A DNA stretch of 64,000 nt from Roseiarcus sp963816065 (GTDB lineage: Bacteria; Pseudomonadota; Alphaproteobacteria; Rhizobiales; Beijerinckiaceae). This document shows positions 10,351 through 19,565 of this stretch, one piece after another. A program made the position numbers and the translations under genes. Positions within the stretch are counted from its first letter, which is position 1. The number at the start of each line of letters is the position of its first letter. Below the pieces are notes generated by a model. The model saw only the letters and a list, made by a program, of their open reading frames with translations. It had not been told where the DNA came from and did not search any database. The stretch is taken from contig CAWFJG010000007.1 in assembly GCA_963816065.1 (NCBI GenBank), positions 367,661 through 431,660 on the forward strand, in the 5' to 3' direction.

Positions 10351-12061
10351 TCAGTACGTTTTGCCGGCGAGCATCAGGTAGTGCTCGACGACCGGCCCAA
10401 GCGACAGGGCGGGGAAGTATTGCAGCAGGTAGAGAATGACGATGACACAGATGAGCAAGCCGACGAACAGCGGGCCGTCGGTCGGGAAGGTGCCGGCCGA
10501 GGCCGGGATCTTCTTTTTCGCGGCGAGCGAACCGGCCAGCGCCAGCACAGGTACGACATAGGCGAATCGGCCGAGCAGCATGGCAAGGCCGCCAGTCGTG
10601 TTGAACCAGAGCGTATTGCCGGTGATCCCGGCGAAGGCGGAACCGTTGTTGGCGTTGCTCGAGGCGAAGAGATAGATGATCTCGGACAGGCCATGCGGAC
10701 CAGCGTTGTTGAGGCTGTCGAGGGCCGTCTGCAGCAGCACCGAGGCGCCGACGAAGCCCAGCACGACCAGCGGATAGATGAGCACCGCCAGCATCGCGAG
10801 CTTCATCTCGCGCACCTCGATCTTCTTGCCGAGATATTCCGGCGTGCGGCCGACCATGAGACCTGCGATGAACACGGCGACGATCGCGACGACGAGGAAT
10901 CCGATAAAGCCCCGCGCCCACCCCGCCCGGCCAGATGCAGCCGGCGAGCAGATTGAACATCGGCACGAGGCCGCCCAGCGGCGTGTAGGAGTCGAACATG
11001 GAGTTGACCGCGCCCGTGCTGGTGCCGCTCGTGCCGGTGGTGAAAAGCGCCGACATCGCCTGGCCGAAGCGCACTTCCTTGCCCTCGAAATTGCCGAGAT
11101 GCGGATCGACGCCGAGCGCCGCGAGGATCGGATTCCCGGCGGCCTCGGACCAGTAGACGACGAGGATCCCGAACAGGAGAAAGACAGCCATCGCTGAGAA
11201 AATAGCCCAACCCTGCCGGATCGCGCCGACCACGCGGCCAAAGGCCAGGACCGAGGCGATCGGAATGAGAAGCAGTGCCCAGATCTCGATGAGGTTGGTC
11301 CAGGCATTGGGGTTCTCGAATGGATGGGCGGAGTTGGCGTTGAAGAAGCCGCCGCCGTTCGTGCCGAGTTCCTTGATGATCTCCTGGCTCGCAACGGGCC
11401 CGATCGAGATCGTCTGCTTGGCTCCCTCGAGCGTTGTCGCGTCGACCGCGCCCACAAGCGTCTGCGGCACGCCGAGCCCCACCAGCGCAAAGGCCAGCAC
11501 GAAGGCTGCCGGCAGGAGGAGGTAAAGCGTGATCCGGGTAACGTCGACCCAGAAGTTGCCGACCGTCTGGGCGGACGAGCGCACGAAACCGCGCGCGAGC
11601 GCAAAGGCCATAGCCAGGCCCGTCGCGGCCGAAAGAAAGTTGTGCGCCGTGAGGCCGAGCATCTGGGTGAGATAACTCATCGTCGTCTCGCCGCTGTAGT
11701 TCTGCCAGTTCGTATTGGTGATGAAACTAGTCGAAGTGTTGAAGGCGAGGTCGGGCGCGACAGCGTCGAAGCCACGCGGATTCAGCGGCAGCACGTTTTG
11801 CAGGCGCTGCAGGGCGTAAAGGGACAAGAAGCCGGCGATGGAGAAGAAAATCATCGCGATCGTATAGCCCAGCCAATCCTGCTCCCTCGCCGGGTCGACG
11901 CCCGCCAAGCGGTAAAACCCGCGTTCAACAGGGCCAACGACCGGCGTCAGAAACGTCCTGTCGCCCGAGAACACTCGGGCGATGAAAGCGCTGAGCGGCA
12001 CGGAGCACGCCACAACAAGGGCAAGCGCCAATGCAATTTGGGACCAGCCGGCAAATGTCAT
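10351..12061 (-). CDS. kdpA: K+-transporting ATPase channel subunit KdpA (one frameshift)
   Basis: Ion-channel-like K+ translocating subunit of KdpFABC, many membrane helices, about 570 residues when joined. Family motifs include TSFITNTNWQNYSGETTMSY, LGTNGGGFFNANSAHPFENP and GLMVGRTPEYLGKKIE. The frame changes at a run of four C (10910-10913 plus strand); removing one base restores GVGAGFIGFLVVAIVAVFIAG. It starts 16 bases after the kdpF stop and is followed by kdpB after 19 bases. The start is the ATG at 12061, giving MTFAGWSQIALALALVVACS. Confidence 0.94.
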
Positions 12062-12077
12062 CTCAAAGACCTCGGAC

Positions 12078-12164
12078 TTAGAATTTTTCGGGTCGGATCA
12101 GGGTATAGAGAAGGTAGAGGCCAAGCAGCACAGCCACCGTCAGCTCGATGATCGGCTCGGACAT
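12078..12164 (-). CDS. kdpF: KdpF, small stabilising subunit of the Kdp pump
   Basis: A 28-residue single-helix membrane peptide, MSEPIIELTVAVLLGLYLLY then TLIRPEKF, matching the known KdpF pattern of a short hydrophobic helix ending in LIRPE(K/R)F. A strong Shine-Dalgarno AGGAGG lies 7 bases before the ATG. It is immediately upstream of kdpA, as in kdpFABC operons. Its role in other bacteria is to stabilise the KdpABC complex in the inner membrane. Confidence 0.92.
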   Translation of the reverse strand: MSEPIIELTVAVLLGLYLLYTLIRPEKF

Positions 12165-12174
12165 GGTCCGCCTC

Positions 12175-12258
12175 CTAGAGTTGTCGCAGGCCGCCTGCGT
12201 AGAGCGCCATCAAACCGATGACCCCAATTCCGAGCGCTACGAATGCGAAATCGAGCAT
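12175..12258 (-). CDS. Micro-ORF ahead of kdpF: 27-residue membrane peptide
   Basis: First ORF of the kdp transcript, 27 residues: MLDFAFVALGIGVIGLMALY then AGGLRQL. It is almost entirely one hydrophobic helix with a short basic tail, and is preceded by a clear AAGGAGG ribosome-binding site 7 bases upstream. The stop is 10 bases before the kdpF start. I recall similar short hydrophobic ORFs at this position in other proteobacterial kdp operons, usually unannotated, but cannot check this here. Function unknown; it may be an additional small subunit or a regulatory peptide. The clean ribosome site and fit to the operon make translation likely. Confidence 0.72.
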   Translation of the reverse strand: MLDFAFVALGIGVIGLMALYAGGLRQL

Positions 12259-12668
12259 GAATCGCCTCCTTCGGCGACAGCGTCGTATCCCGCATGGGCG
12301 TAAGGTTTCGATTTCGTTTGCCGGACCGCCGCATAAGGATTTCATAAAGCCGTCGAAGGCCGTTAACATGCCGTCGGGCCGAAGCGCGGCGCGGGGCCGA
12401 TTTTGGCCTTGCAAGACAAACGATTTGCGTTCGCTTAATGATTCTGCGGTTAGCAAATTCATCGAAACCGCCGTATAGCGTCGCGCCGGAACGTCCGCGG
12501 CGCGCGGCCGAATTCCTGCGCCCGCCCCTGGCGCTTGCGGGAACCGTCCTCGCGCCATCACCGTAACGGCGAAATTCGAGGACTCTCCTCGAGGTCCGCC
12601 GAAGTTTAGAGTTCGCGCCGGCCGAAGCGATCGAGTCGCATGGGCGGGCTCAATCTGGGAGAATACCC
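12259..12668. promoter_or_regulatory. Divergent control region kdp / epsD-like
   Basis: 410 bases without a convincing gene, between the kdp operon (minus) and the EpsD-like gene (plus). It must contain the kdp promoter. The most notable element is a direct repeat TTATG-N6-TTATG on the minus strand (12332-12349, TTTATGAAATCCTTATGC), about 75 bases before the first kdp ORF, a plausible KdpE site by position and by its repeated, AT-rich form. No known consensus was tested. A GGGAGA about 9 bases before the TTG at 12669 serves the plus-strand gene. Confidence 0.4.
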
Positions 12669-13637
12669 TTGCTGCATGTTTCAGGACGTACGAACGGACG
12701 GTGGCGGGTCGCCGCGACGATTGTGGCCTTGGCCGCTGCGATCGCGCTCGCCGGATGCGGAAAAAAGCGCGAGTCCCAGGCGTTCACCGGGCAGGTCATT
12801 GCCCACGTGGGCCCAGACGACGTCACCCAGCAGGAACTCGACAACGAGTTCCGGCTCGCCAATATTGCGCCTGACAAGCGAACCGACGCCGTGACCAAGG
12901 CGCTGCTGACCCGCATCCTCGAGCGGAAATATCTCGTCCAGCAGGCGATGGCCGCCAAACTCGATCGAGAGCCGACCGTCCATCTCGACCTCCTGCGCTC
13001 TCGCGAGCAGATCCTCGCCGGGGCCTTTGTCCAGCGGAACCTCGGTTCCAAGGTCACCTCCATCGCAAACAACGAGATCGACAATTACATTCATGGTCAT
13101 CCAGACCAGTTCGACAAGCGCCAGATTTTCAACATCGAACAAATCACGTTTCCGCCAGTCAAGGACATGGAGGCGCTCTCGGCGGCGACAAAGGAATTCA
13201 AGACGATCGATCAGGTCGAAAATAAATTGAACGAGCTCGGTATCAAGTACAGTCGCGGACCCGGCGCGCTCGACGGAGCGACGATGCCGTCCCAGATGCT
13301 CAAGGCGCTGCAAGCCAGAAAGCAGGACGACGTGTTCTTTATCCGCTCGCGGAACAACGCGAGTTTCTTCAAGGTGACCTCGGTCGACGATAAGCCCTTG
13401 ACCGGCGAGGAGGCGCAGCAACTCGCCAAGCGAGAGCTGGCCTCCGGCCTCGCCAAGAAGGAGGCGGAGAACACCTCCAAGGCCGCTGTCGGCGAAGCCA
13501 AATTCGAAGGCGACTACGGCCGGATCATGACCGCCGCTCCGGCCGCGCCCGCGGCCGAGGGCGAAGCGGCCCCCGCCGAGACGCCGAGCGTCGAGAAGCC
13601 GGGTGAGGCGCCGCAGAAAGAAGAACCCAAGAAGTGA
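12669..13637 (+). CDS. epsD: EpsD-family peptidyl-prolyl isomerase lipoprotein (exopolysaccharide)
   Basis: Predicted lipoprotein of 322 residues. The signal sequence ends in the lipobox LAGC (cysteine near residue 30) followed by GKKRESQAF. An SurA-like N-terminal segment (VTQQELDNEFRLANI, then LLTRILERKYLVQQAMAAKL) precedes a parvulin-like region (QIFNIEQITFP) and an Ala/Pro/Glu-rich C-terminal tail. This matches the EpsD class of PPIases found in exopolysaccharide clusters. The start is TTG with GGGAGA upstream; no in-frame ATG fits. An EpsF-like chain-length gene lies on the opposite strand 6 kb away, on the far side of the hyp genes, which supports an exopolysaccharide role and suggests the pair was once closer. 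Confidence 0.68.
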   Translation: MLHVSGRTNGRWRVAATIVALAAAIALAGCGKKRESQAFTGQVIAHVGPDDVTQQELDNEFRLANIAPDKRTDAVTKALLTRILERKYLVQQAMAAKLDREPTVHLDLLRSREQILAGAFVQRNLGSKVTSIANNEIDNYIHGHPDQFDKRQIFNIEQITFPPVKDMEALSAATKEFKTIDQVENKLNELGIKYSRGPGALDGATMPSQMLKALQARKQDDVFFIRSRNNASFFKVTSVDDKPLTGEEAQQLAKRELASGLAKKEAENTSKAAVGEAKFEGDYGRIMTAAPAAPAAEGEAAPAETPSVEKPGEAPQKEEPKK

Positions 13638-13690
13638 GCGTTGTCTGACGACGCGAGACAAGACAAACAGCGGCCTGCCCGAGCCGCATG

Positions 13691-14740
13691 TCAGCAGATG
13701 CGGGGGAGTTGCTCGCCGGCAAGCCAGTCGACGATCCTTCCCCCGCCGAAGGCGGTGCGCATTTCCACAAAACAGTTTTGGTCCTCGACTGCGCGGCCGA
13801 TGATGCACGATTGCGCGCCAAGCGGATGAGCCCGCATGGCGGCGAACAGCGCGTCGGCGAATTCCGGCGCGACGATCGCCACCAGCTTGCCTTCGTTGGC
13901 GACATTGAGAGGATCGAGGCCGAGAAACTCGCAGGCCGCAGCCACCTCGGCGCGCACTGGAATCGCATCCTCCTCGATGGAAAAACCAACGGCGGACTGA
14001 TTGGCGAGCTCGTTGAGCGTCGCCGCAAGTCCGCCCCGGGTCGGATCCCGCATGGCTCGCAGGCCGGGGCCCGCCGCCGCCGTCATAGCGGCCACGAGAC
14101 CGTGCAGCGCCGCGGTGTCCGACAAGATCTCGGTCTCGAATTCGAGATTTTCGCGCTTCGACATGACCGCGACGCCGTGGTCGCCGATGGTTCCCGAGAC
14201 GATCGCGATGTCGCCTGGACGCACGCGATCGCCCGACAGGACGAGCCCCGGCGGCGCCACGCCGATGCCCGCGGTAGAGACGAACACCTTGTCCGCCTTG
14301 CCGCGCTCGACGACCTTCGTGTCGCCGGTGACGATCGGCACGCCTGCGACGCGCGACGCCTCGCCCATGCTCGTTGCAACTCGCTGGAGATCGGCGAGCG
14401 GCAGGCCTTCCTCTATCACGAAGCTTGCCGACAGATAGAGCGGGCGCGCGCCCGCCATCGCGATGTCGTTGATCGTCCCGTTAACGGCCAACGCGCCGAT
14501 GTCGCCGCCGGGGAAGAAGATCGGAGACACGACATAGGCGTCTGTCGTCATCACCATACGTCCAGCGGCGATGTCGAAGGCCGCCTGATCGTTGCCGGCG
14601 CGCAGCCAATCGTTGTCAAAGGCGGCGAGGAAAATATCCTCGATCAGGCGCCCCATGGCCCTGCCGCCCGCGCCGTGCGACAGATCAACTCGTCCGTTCC
14701 GGAGATCGAGTTTGCGGCGGATCGGCTTGTCGCGGCTCAC
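13691..14740 (-). CDS. hypE: Hydrogenase maturation protein HypE
   Basis: HypE dehydrates the thiocarbamate on its own C-terminal cysteine to a thiocyanate, the source of CN ligands for the [NiFe] active site. The protein is about 349 residues, an AIR-synthase-like fold with the N-terminal LSHGAGGRAMGRLIEDIF and a C-terminus ending LPRIC that carries the carrier cysteine. The start is GTG at 14740, overlapping the hypD stop (GTGA); longer in-frame starts run deep into hypD and are rejected. It is the last gene of the hyp cassette and converges with the EpsD-like gene, 53 bases apart. Confidence 0.95.
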   Translation of the reverse strand: MSRDKPIRRKLDLRNGRVDLSHGAGGRAMGRLIEDIFLAAFDNDWLRAGNDQAAFDIAAGRMVMTTDAYVVSPIFFPGGDIGALAVNGTINDIAMAGARPLYLSASFVIEEGLPLADLQRVATSMGEASRVAGVPIVTGDTKVVERGKADKVFVSTAGIGVAPPGLVLSGDRVRPGDIAIVSGTIGDHGVAVMSKRENLEFETEILSDTAALHGLVAAMTAAAGPGLRAMRDPTRGGLAATLNELANQSAVGFSIEEDAIPVRAEVAAACEFLGLDPLNVANEGKLVAIVAPEFADALFAAMRAHPLGAQSCIIGRAVEDQNCFVEMRTAFGGGRIVDWLAGEQLPRIC

Positions 14741-15891
14741 GCGGCTTCTCTTGGCGAGGCGGCCCGAGCCCGCTCGCGGAAGCGGCCGTAAGTCCAATGC
14801 GCGGCGCAGGCGCCCTCGGGCGAAACCATGCACGAACCCATCGGCGTGTCGGGCGTACAGACGGTCCCGAACAGCCGGCATTCGCGCGGCTCCTTCGCCC
14901 CGCGCAGGATCGCGCCGCATTCACAGGCGGGATTGTCCTCGGCCGGACGGGCTGCGAGGCTGAAGCGTGTCTCGGCGTCGAAAGTCTCGAACTCGGGCCG
15001 CAGCTTCAGCGCACTTCGAGGCAAAAAGCCCAGGCCGCGCCACTCAAACAACTCACGGGTCTCGAATACCGCGGCAACTTCCGCCTGCGCCTTGAGGTTG
15101 CCGAGCCAAGTCACTGCCCGAATGTACTGGTTCTCCACCTCGGCGCGGCCGTCGTTGAGTTGTCGCACGAGCATCAGGATCGCCTGGGCGACATCGAGCG
15201 GCTCAAAGCCGGCGATCACAACCGGCTTGCCGTGGTCGCGGGCGAACGGTTCGTAAGGCTGCGTGCCGATCACGGTGCTGACGTGCGCGGGGCCGATGAA
15301 GCCGTCGATCAGGACCGGCGTTCCGCCATCTTCGCCCGGACCATCGAGGATGGCGCGCATTGCGGGCGGCGTCATGACGTGGTTGCAGAGGATGGAAAAG
15401 TTCGTCAGGCCCTTCTTTTCCGCGGCGCGAACGGCAAGCGCCGTCGGAGGCGTGGTGGTCTCGAAGCCGATGGCGAAAAACACGACCTCACGGGCCGGCT
15501 CAGCCTCGGCGATCCGGATCGCGTCCAGCGTCGAATACACCATGCGGATGTCGGCGCCTTCGGCCTTCGCCTTCATGAGGCTCGCGCCGCCGGAGCCCGG
15601 CACCCGCATTAGGTCGCCGTAGGCGCATAAGGTCACGTCCGACCGGTGAGCGCAAGCGATCGCCATGTCGACTCGCGCCATCGGAAGGACGCACACGGGA
15701 CAACCCGGTCCGTGGATCAGTCGCACGTTCGGCGGCAGGAGATCCTCAAGTCCGTAGCGGGAGATCGCGTGCGTATGACCGCCGCAGAACTCCATCAGTC
15801 GGTAGGTCCAGCCGGGCGCCGCCTCCCCGGAAATCTGCGCCGCGAGCGACCGGGCCAGCGCGCCGTCCCGATATTCGTCGACGTATTTCAT
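14737..15891 (-). CDS. hypD: Hydrogenase maturation protein HypD
   Basis: [4Fe-4S] scaffold on which the Fe(CN)2CO unit is built, with HypC. 384 residues with the expected cysteine motifs: EFCGGHTHAI near residue 35, GPGCPVCVLP near 65, and the C-terminal cluster region (CECGAILRGAKEPREC, then FGTVCTPDTPMGSCMVSPEG). The gene is intact. Its start overlaps the hypC stop (ATGA, 15888-15891) and its stop overlaps the hypE start, so the three are tightly coupled. Confidence 0.97.
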   Translation of the reverse strand: MKYVDEYRDGALARSLAAQISGEAAPGWTYRLMEFCGGHTHAISRYGLEDLLPPNVRLIHGPGCPVCVLPMARVDMAIACAHRSDVTLCAYGDLMRVPGSGGASLMKAKAEGADIRMVYSTLDAIRIAEAEPAREVVFFAIGFETTTPPTALAVRAAEKKGLTNFSILCNHVMTPPAMRAILDGPGEDGGTPVLIDGFIGPAHVSTVIGTQPYEPFARDHGKPVVIAGFEPLDVAQAILMLVRQLNDGRAEVENQYIRAVTWLGNLKAQAEVAAVFETRELFEWRGLGFLPRSALKLRPEFETFDAETRFSLAARPAEDNPACECGAILRGAKEPRECRLFGTVCTPDTPMGSCMVSPEGACAAHWTYGRFRERARAASPREAA

Positions 15892-16115
15892 GAGGGGGCT
15901 CCGACTCCGACGGCGTTCAGGAGTTCGAGCGTTTTGCGCGCTTCCTCCTGATCGATCTTGGCGAGGGCGTAGCCGACATGCAGGACGACATAATCGCCGA
16001 CCTTGACGTCGTCGATCAGGGCCGTCGACACGACCTTCAGCACGCCGTCGAGGCTCACCTTCGCCATATCATCGGGCAGCACTTCACGCACTTCAACAGG
16101 AATTGCGAGGCACAT
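15888..16115 (-). CDS. hypC: Hydrogenase maturation chaperone HypC
   Basis: 75-residue chaperone that shuttles the Fe(CN)2CO unit between HypD and the hydrogenase large-subunit precursor. The N-terminus MCLAIPVEV carries the essential Cys2. The body (GDYVVLHVGYALAKIDQEEA) is the OB-fold HypC/HupF signature. Full length. It lies 2 bases after the hypF stop and overlaps hypD. HupF and HypC are close relatives; the HypD neighbour favours HypC. Confidence 0.96.
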   Translation of the reverse strand: MCLAIPVEVREVLPDDMAKVSLDGVLKVVSTALIDDVKVGDYVVLHVGYALAKIDQEEARKTLELLNAVGVGAPS

Positions 16116-16117
16116 CG

Positions 16118-18395
16118 TCAGTTCTCCAACCAGGCGCCGCCGGCTTGGGCTAGAGCGCGGGCAAACGCCGCCTGTCCAAACGACACGCCGCCGTCGTTAA
16201 CCGGCGCCTGGCGCGGCAACGCCGGATCGAGTCCCGCCACGGTGAGCGCTGCGACGAGCCCTTCGGCCAGCACGCGGTTGGCCAGGCACCCACCTCCGAG
16301 CGCGACCCGTCGAATTCCGCTGCTGCGCGCCGCCTCGCCGATCCATTCTGCGAGCCCGGCGATGAGAGTGCCGTGAAACGCCTCGGCGGCTTCTCGGCCC
16401 CGGATCCGATTATCGAGCATGGACCTCATCAGCGGCGCGAGGTCAAGCCGTCCGTCGACGACAATCCAACCGCCTGGAAGGACGCGAGGCGTTTCGACCA
16501 ACGCTTCGAGTTCCATTGCCGCCTGTCCTTCGTAGTGCTGCACCAAGCGTACGCCCGCCAGTGCGGCCGCGGCGTCGAACAGGCGCCCGCAACTCGTCGT
16601 TCGGTCGAACCGCGCCCCGCGGCGCATCGCGTCGGCAAGCCTCGCAGCGCCCGGCGTGTCGGGAAAGACGAGCGCCGCGTCCTCCAGTCGACAGATCCGG
16701 TCAAGCATCGCCACGCCCATTCGCCAGGGCTCGCGGGCGGCTTTGTCACCGCCCGCCAAAGCAAGCGGTTCGAGCGAGCCGACCCGCCCCCAGCGCGCGC
16801 CATCGAGCGCAATCAACTCGCCGCCCCAGGACGCGCCGTCGGCGCCGAAACCTTGTCCGTCTAGCGCCACGCCGAGCAGCGGCCCGCTCCAACGCGCTTC
16901 AGCGGCGACCGCTGCGACGTGGGCCACATGGTGCTGGACCGCAACGACTGGAAGACCCGACGCCTCCGCCGATCGGGTGGAAATGAAATCGGGATGAAGG
17001 TCGCAAACCGCACATTCCGGCTCGACTTCAAGAATGCCGAGGAGATGCAGGATGGTCTCGTCACGAAAACGTATGGTTTCGCGGTCGTCGAGATCGCCGA
17101 TGTGCTGCGAAACGAAAGCCTCGCGACCGCGTGTGATGGTGATCGTATTCTTCAGATCCGCGCCGGCGGCGATGACATTCGGCCCGTCGGCGCCGAGGTC
17201 GATCGGGTCGGGAACGAAGCCGCGAGCGCGCCTCAGATAGGCCGGCGCGCCGTTTAGAATTCGAGCCACCGAGTCGTCGGCCCTGACGACAATCGCCCGC
17301 CCGTGGGTCACGATCAGGTCAGCGACCCCTCGAAGCCGCTTTTCCGCGTCCTCGTCGGACGCGACCAGCGGCTCGCCTCCGAGATTGGCGCTTGTCGCTA
17401 CGAGCGCGAGGTCGGACGGCTGATCGCGCCACAATCGAAAGTCGGGAGAGCCGGCGAGTGCGTGCAGCACGAGCCAGTGCAGCGGAGTATAGGCGAGCAT
17501 CAGCCCAATGTCCGCGAGGTTTGGCGCAACGTTCGGGGCGAGCAGACCAAGGCTCCGCGCCAGCACGATAGGACGAGAGCGCTCGGAAAGAAGGACACGC
17601 TCGGCCGGACCGAGTTCGGCAAGACGCTCCGCGCTGGCCAGATTCGTGACCATCACCGCAAACGGCTTGGCGTCGCGCTCTTTTCGCCGACGCAAGGTCT
17701 CGACCGCGCGTTCGTTGTGCGCGTCGCACAGGAGGTGAAAGCCCCCGAGCCCCTTGAGCGCGACGATCTTCCCCTCGCGCAACGCCGCAGCGGCCTCCCT
17801 GACCGGCCAGTTGAGCTTCGGCCCGCAATCCTGGCAGGCGATCGGCTCGGCGTGGAAGCGGCGGTTCGTCGGATCGGCGTAGTCGCGCGCGCACGCCTCG
17901 CACATCGGGAACGGCGCCATCGAGGTCTGCGCCCGGTCGTACGGGAGGGCCCGCGTCAGTGAATAGCGTGGCCCGCAATGGGTGCAGGTGATCAGCGGGT
18001 AGCCGAAAAAGCGGCTGGCCGGATCGAACAGCTCGTCAAGACAGGCTTCGCAAATCGCAGCGTCGGCGCCGATACGGGTGGACGTTCGGCCAGAGCGGCT
18101 CGTGTCGATCGCAAAGGCTTCGCCGCCCAGTGGCGCGATCCCATCAACTTCGATCGAACTCGATTCGAGCAAGCGGCGGCGGCGCCGTCTCAAGTTCGGT
18201 CAGGAACGCCTGCGCCATCGGCCCCTCGATTTCGATCAGCACCCCCTCGCCGTCGTTCCGCACGAAGCCGCTCAGATGAAGTCGCCCGGCGAGATCGTAG
18301 GCGAACGGCCGGAATCCGACCCCCTGCACAACGCCTCGGACGCGCAGCCGCAGACGCCGGTCACCCGCGCGCAGAGTCGAACCCGGAGCGTCCAC
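16118..18395 (-). CDS. hypF: Carbamoyltransferase HypF (one frameshift)
   Basis: Makes the thiocarbamate on HypE from carbamoyl phosphate and ATP. Domain order is complete: acylphosphatase (VRGVVQGVGFRPFAYDLAG), two zinc fingers (CEACLDEL to CTHC, and CEACARDY to CQDC), a YrdC domain (LKGLGGFHLLCDAHNERAV), and a Kae1-like domain (VVAVQHHVAHVAAVAAEARW, ALGGGCLANRVLAEGL). The acylphosphatase part is in a different frame: deleting one A at 18157-18158 (plus strand) joins the halves to about 758 residues, normal for HypF. The start is taken as GTG at 18395, 5 bases after the hypB stop; this start is not certain. Confidence 0.92.
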
Positions 18396-18400
18396 GCCGC

Positions 18401-19312
18401 TCAGGCCCGGCCTATCGACGCGGCGTGACGGACGGCGTTGGCCTCGATCCAGGCAGCGAAGGCCGCGACCCCCTTCCCGGTTCGCGCCGAAACGGTCAGT
18501 GTCTGGAGATTCGGGTTGACCCTGAGTGCGTTGGCCAGACACAGGTCGATGTCGAAATCGAGATGCGGCAGGAGATCCGCCTTGTTGAGCAGCAATAGGT
18601 CGGCGGTTGCAAACATGTCCGGGTATTTGAGCGGCTTGTCCTCGCCTTCGGTCACGGACAGAACGACGACCCGCCTGGCCTCCCCGAGGTCGAAAGCGGC
18701 CGGGCAGACGAGGTTGCCGACATTTTCGATGAAGAGCGCGGCGCCGTCCGGAGGGTCCAGCGTCTCAAGCGCATGGCCGACCATATGCGCGTCGAGGTGA
18801 CAACCCTTGCCAGTGTTGATCTGGATCGCGGGTGCGCCCGTCGCTCGGATCCGCTCGGCGTCGTTAGACGTCTGCTGGTCGCCTTCGATCACCGTGACCG
18901 GTAGCCGGCCGTTCAGCGCCTCGATCGACTTGACGAGCAGGCTCGTCTTCCCCGACCCGGGGCTCGACACGACGTTGAGGACGAACAGCCGTCGGGCGGC
19001 GAAGGCGCCCCGGTTTTCCTGGGCGAACGCGTCATTCTTGGACAGGATGTCTTGTTCGATCCTGATCAACCGCTCCGCGCTCGCGCCTGCCGCCGCCGGG
19101 GGTCTGTCGTTCTGCACGTCGCGATGATCGCGCCCGCTGCAGTCGTCGCTCTCGCCGAAGTCATGAGGATGCGCGTGCGGATGACCATGCGGCCCGGTCC
19201 CGTCGCCGTGGTCGTGGACCAACCCTTGATGTTGACCGTGTGGCTCAATACCCTCGGCCCGAACCTTGTCGAGCACGACTTCGGTTCGGCCACATCCGCA
19301 TACGCCGCACAT
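18401..19312 (-). CDS. hypB: Hydrogenase nickel-incorporation GTPase HypB
   Basis: SIMIBI-class GTPase that delivers nickel to the hydrogenase large subunit, usually with HypA. The start MCGVCGCG at 19312 has GGGAG 7-8 bases upstream and gives the N-terminal high-affinity metal motif CxxCGCG. A His-rich nickel-storage stretch (HGHPHAHPHD) follows, then a P-loop (SSPGSGKTSLLVKSIEAL) and the metal/switch region (INTGKGCHLDAHMVGHAL). About 303 residues. It is the first hyp gene here; hypA, its usual partner, is absent from the 253-base upstream gap. An in-frame start 20 codons upstream is not supported. Confidence 0.96.
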   Translation of the reverse strand: MCGVCGCGRTEVVLDKVRAEGIEPHGQHQGLVHDHGDGTGPHGHPHAHPHDFGESDDCSGRDHRDVQNDRPPAAAGASAERLIRIEQDILSKNDAFAQENRGAFAARRLFVLNVVSSPGSGKTSLLVKSIEALNGRLPVTVIEGDQQTSNDAERIRATGAPAIQINTGKGCHLDAHMVGHALETLDPPDGAALFIENVGNLVCPAAFDLGEARRVVVLSVTEGEDKPLKYPDMFATADLLLLNKADLLPHLDFDIDLCLANALRVNPNLQTLTVSARTGKGVAAFAAWIEANAVRHAASIGRA

Positions 19313-19565
19313 CGGGGAGTCTCCCTGCGTAAGACCGCCGCCGCGGCTTCGATTGCAGCCGGGCCTTGTCAAACCCGATCAATCATATAGCGGCTGTCTT
19401 CGGCTTTCCAACCGGCAGCGGCCCGCCGCGGGGCGGAATGACCGCGGCGCGAGGTCGCAGGGGTGTGGGCCAACCCCCTATTCACCCGCCGAAGACCGAG
19501 GACGGTCGCGGCGTTCAACCGCCGATTGAGGCGAACCGCCTCCCGCCGGCCCCTCGATCGCGACG

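Noticed and set aside
19313..19565. A hypA gene or sigma-54/FNR promoter ahead of hypB
   Set aside because: No HypA motif (MHE start, CxxC pairs) in any frame. A GG-GC pair near 19470 has the wrong spacing for sigma-54, and TTGAT near 19377 lacks the second FNR half.
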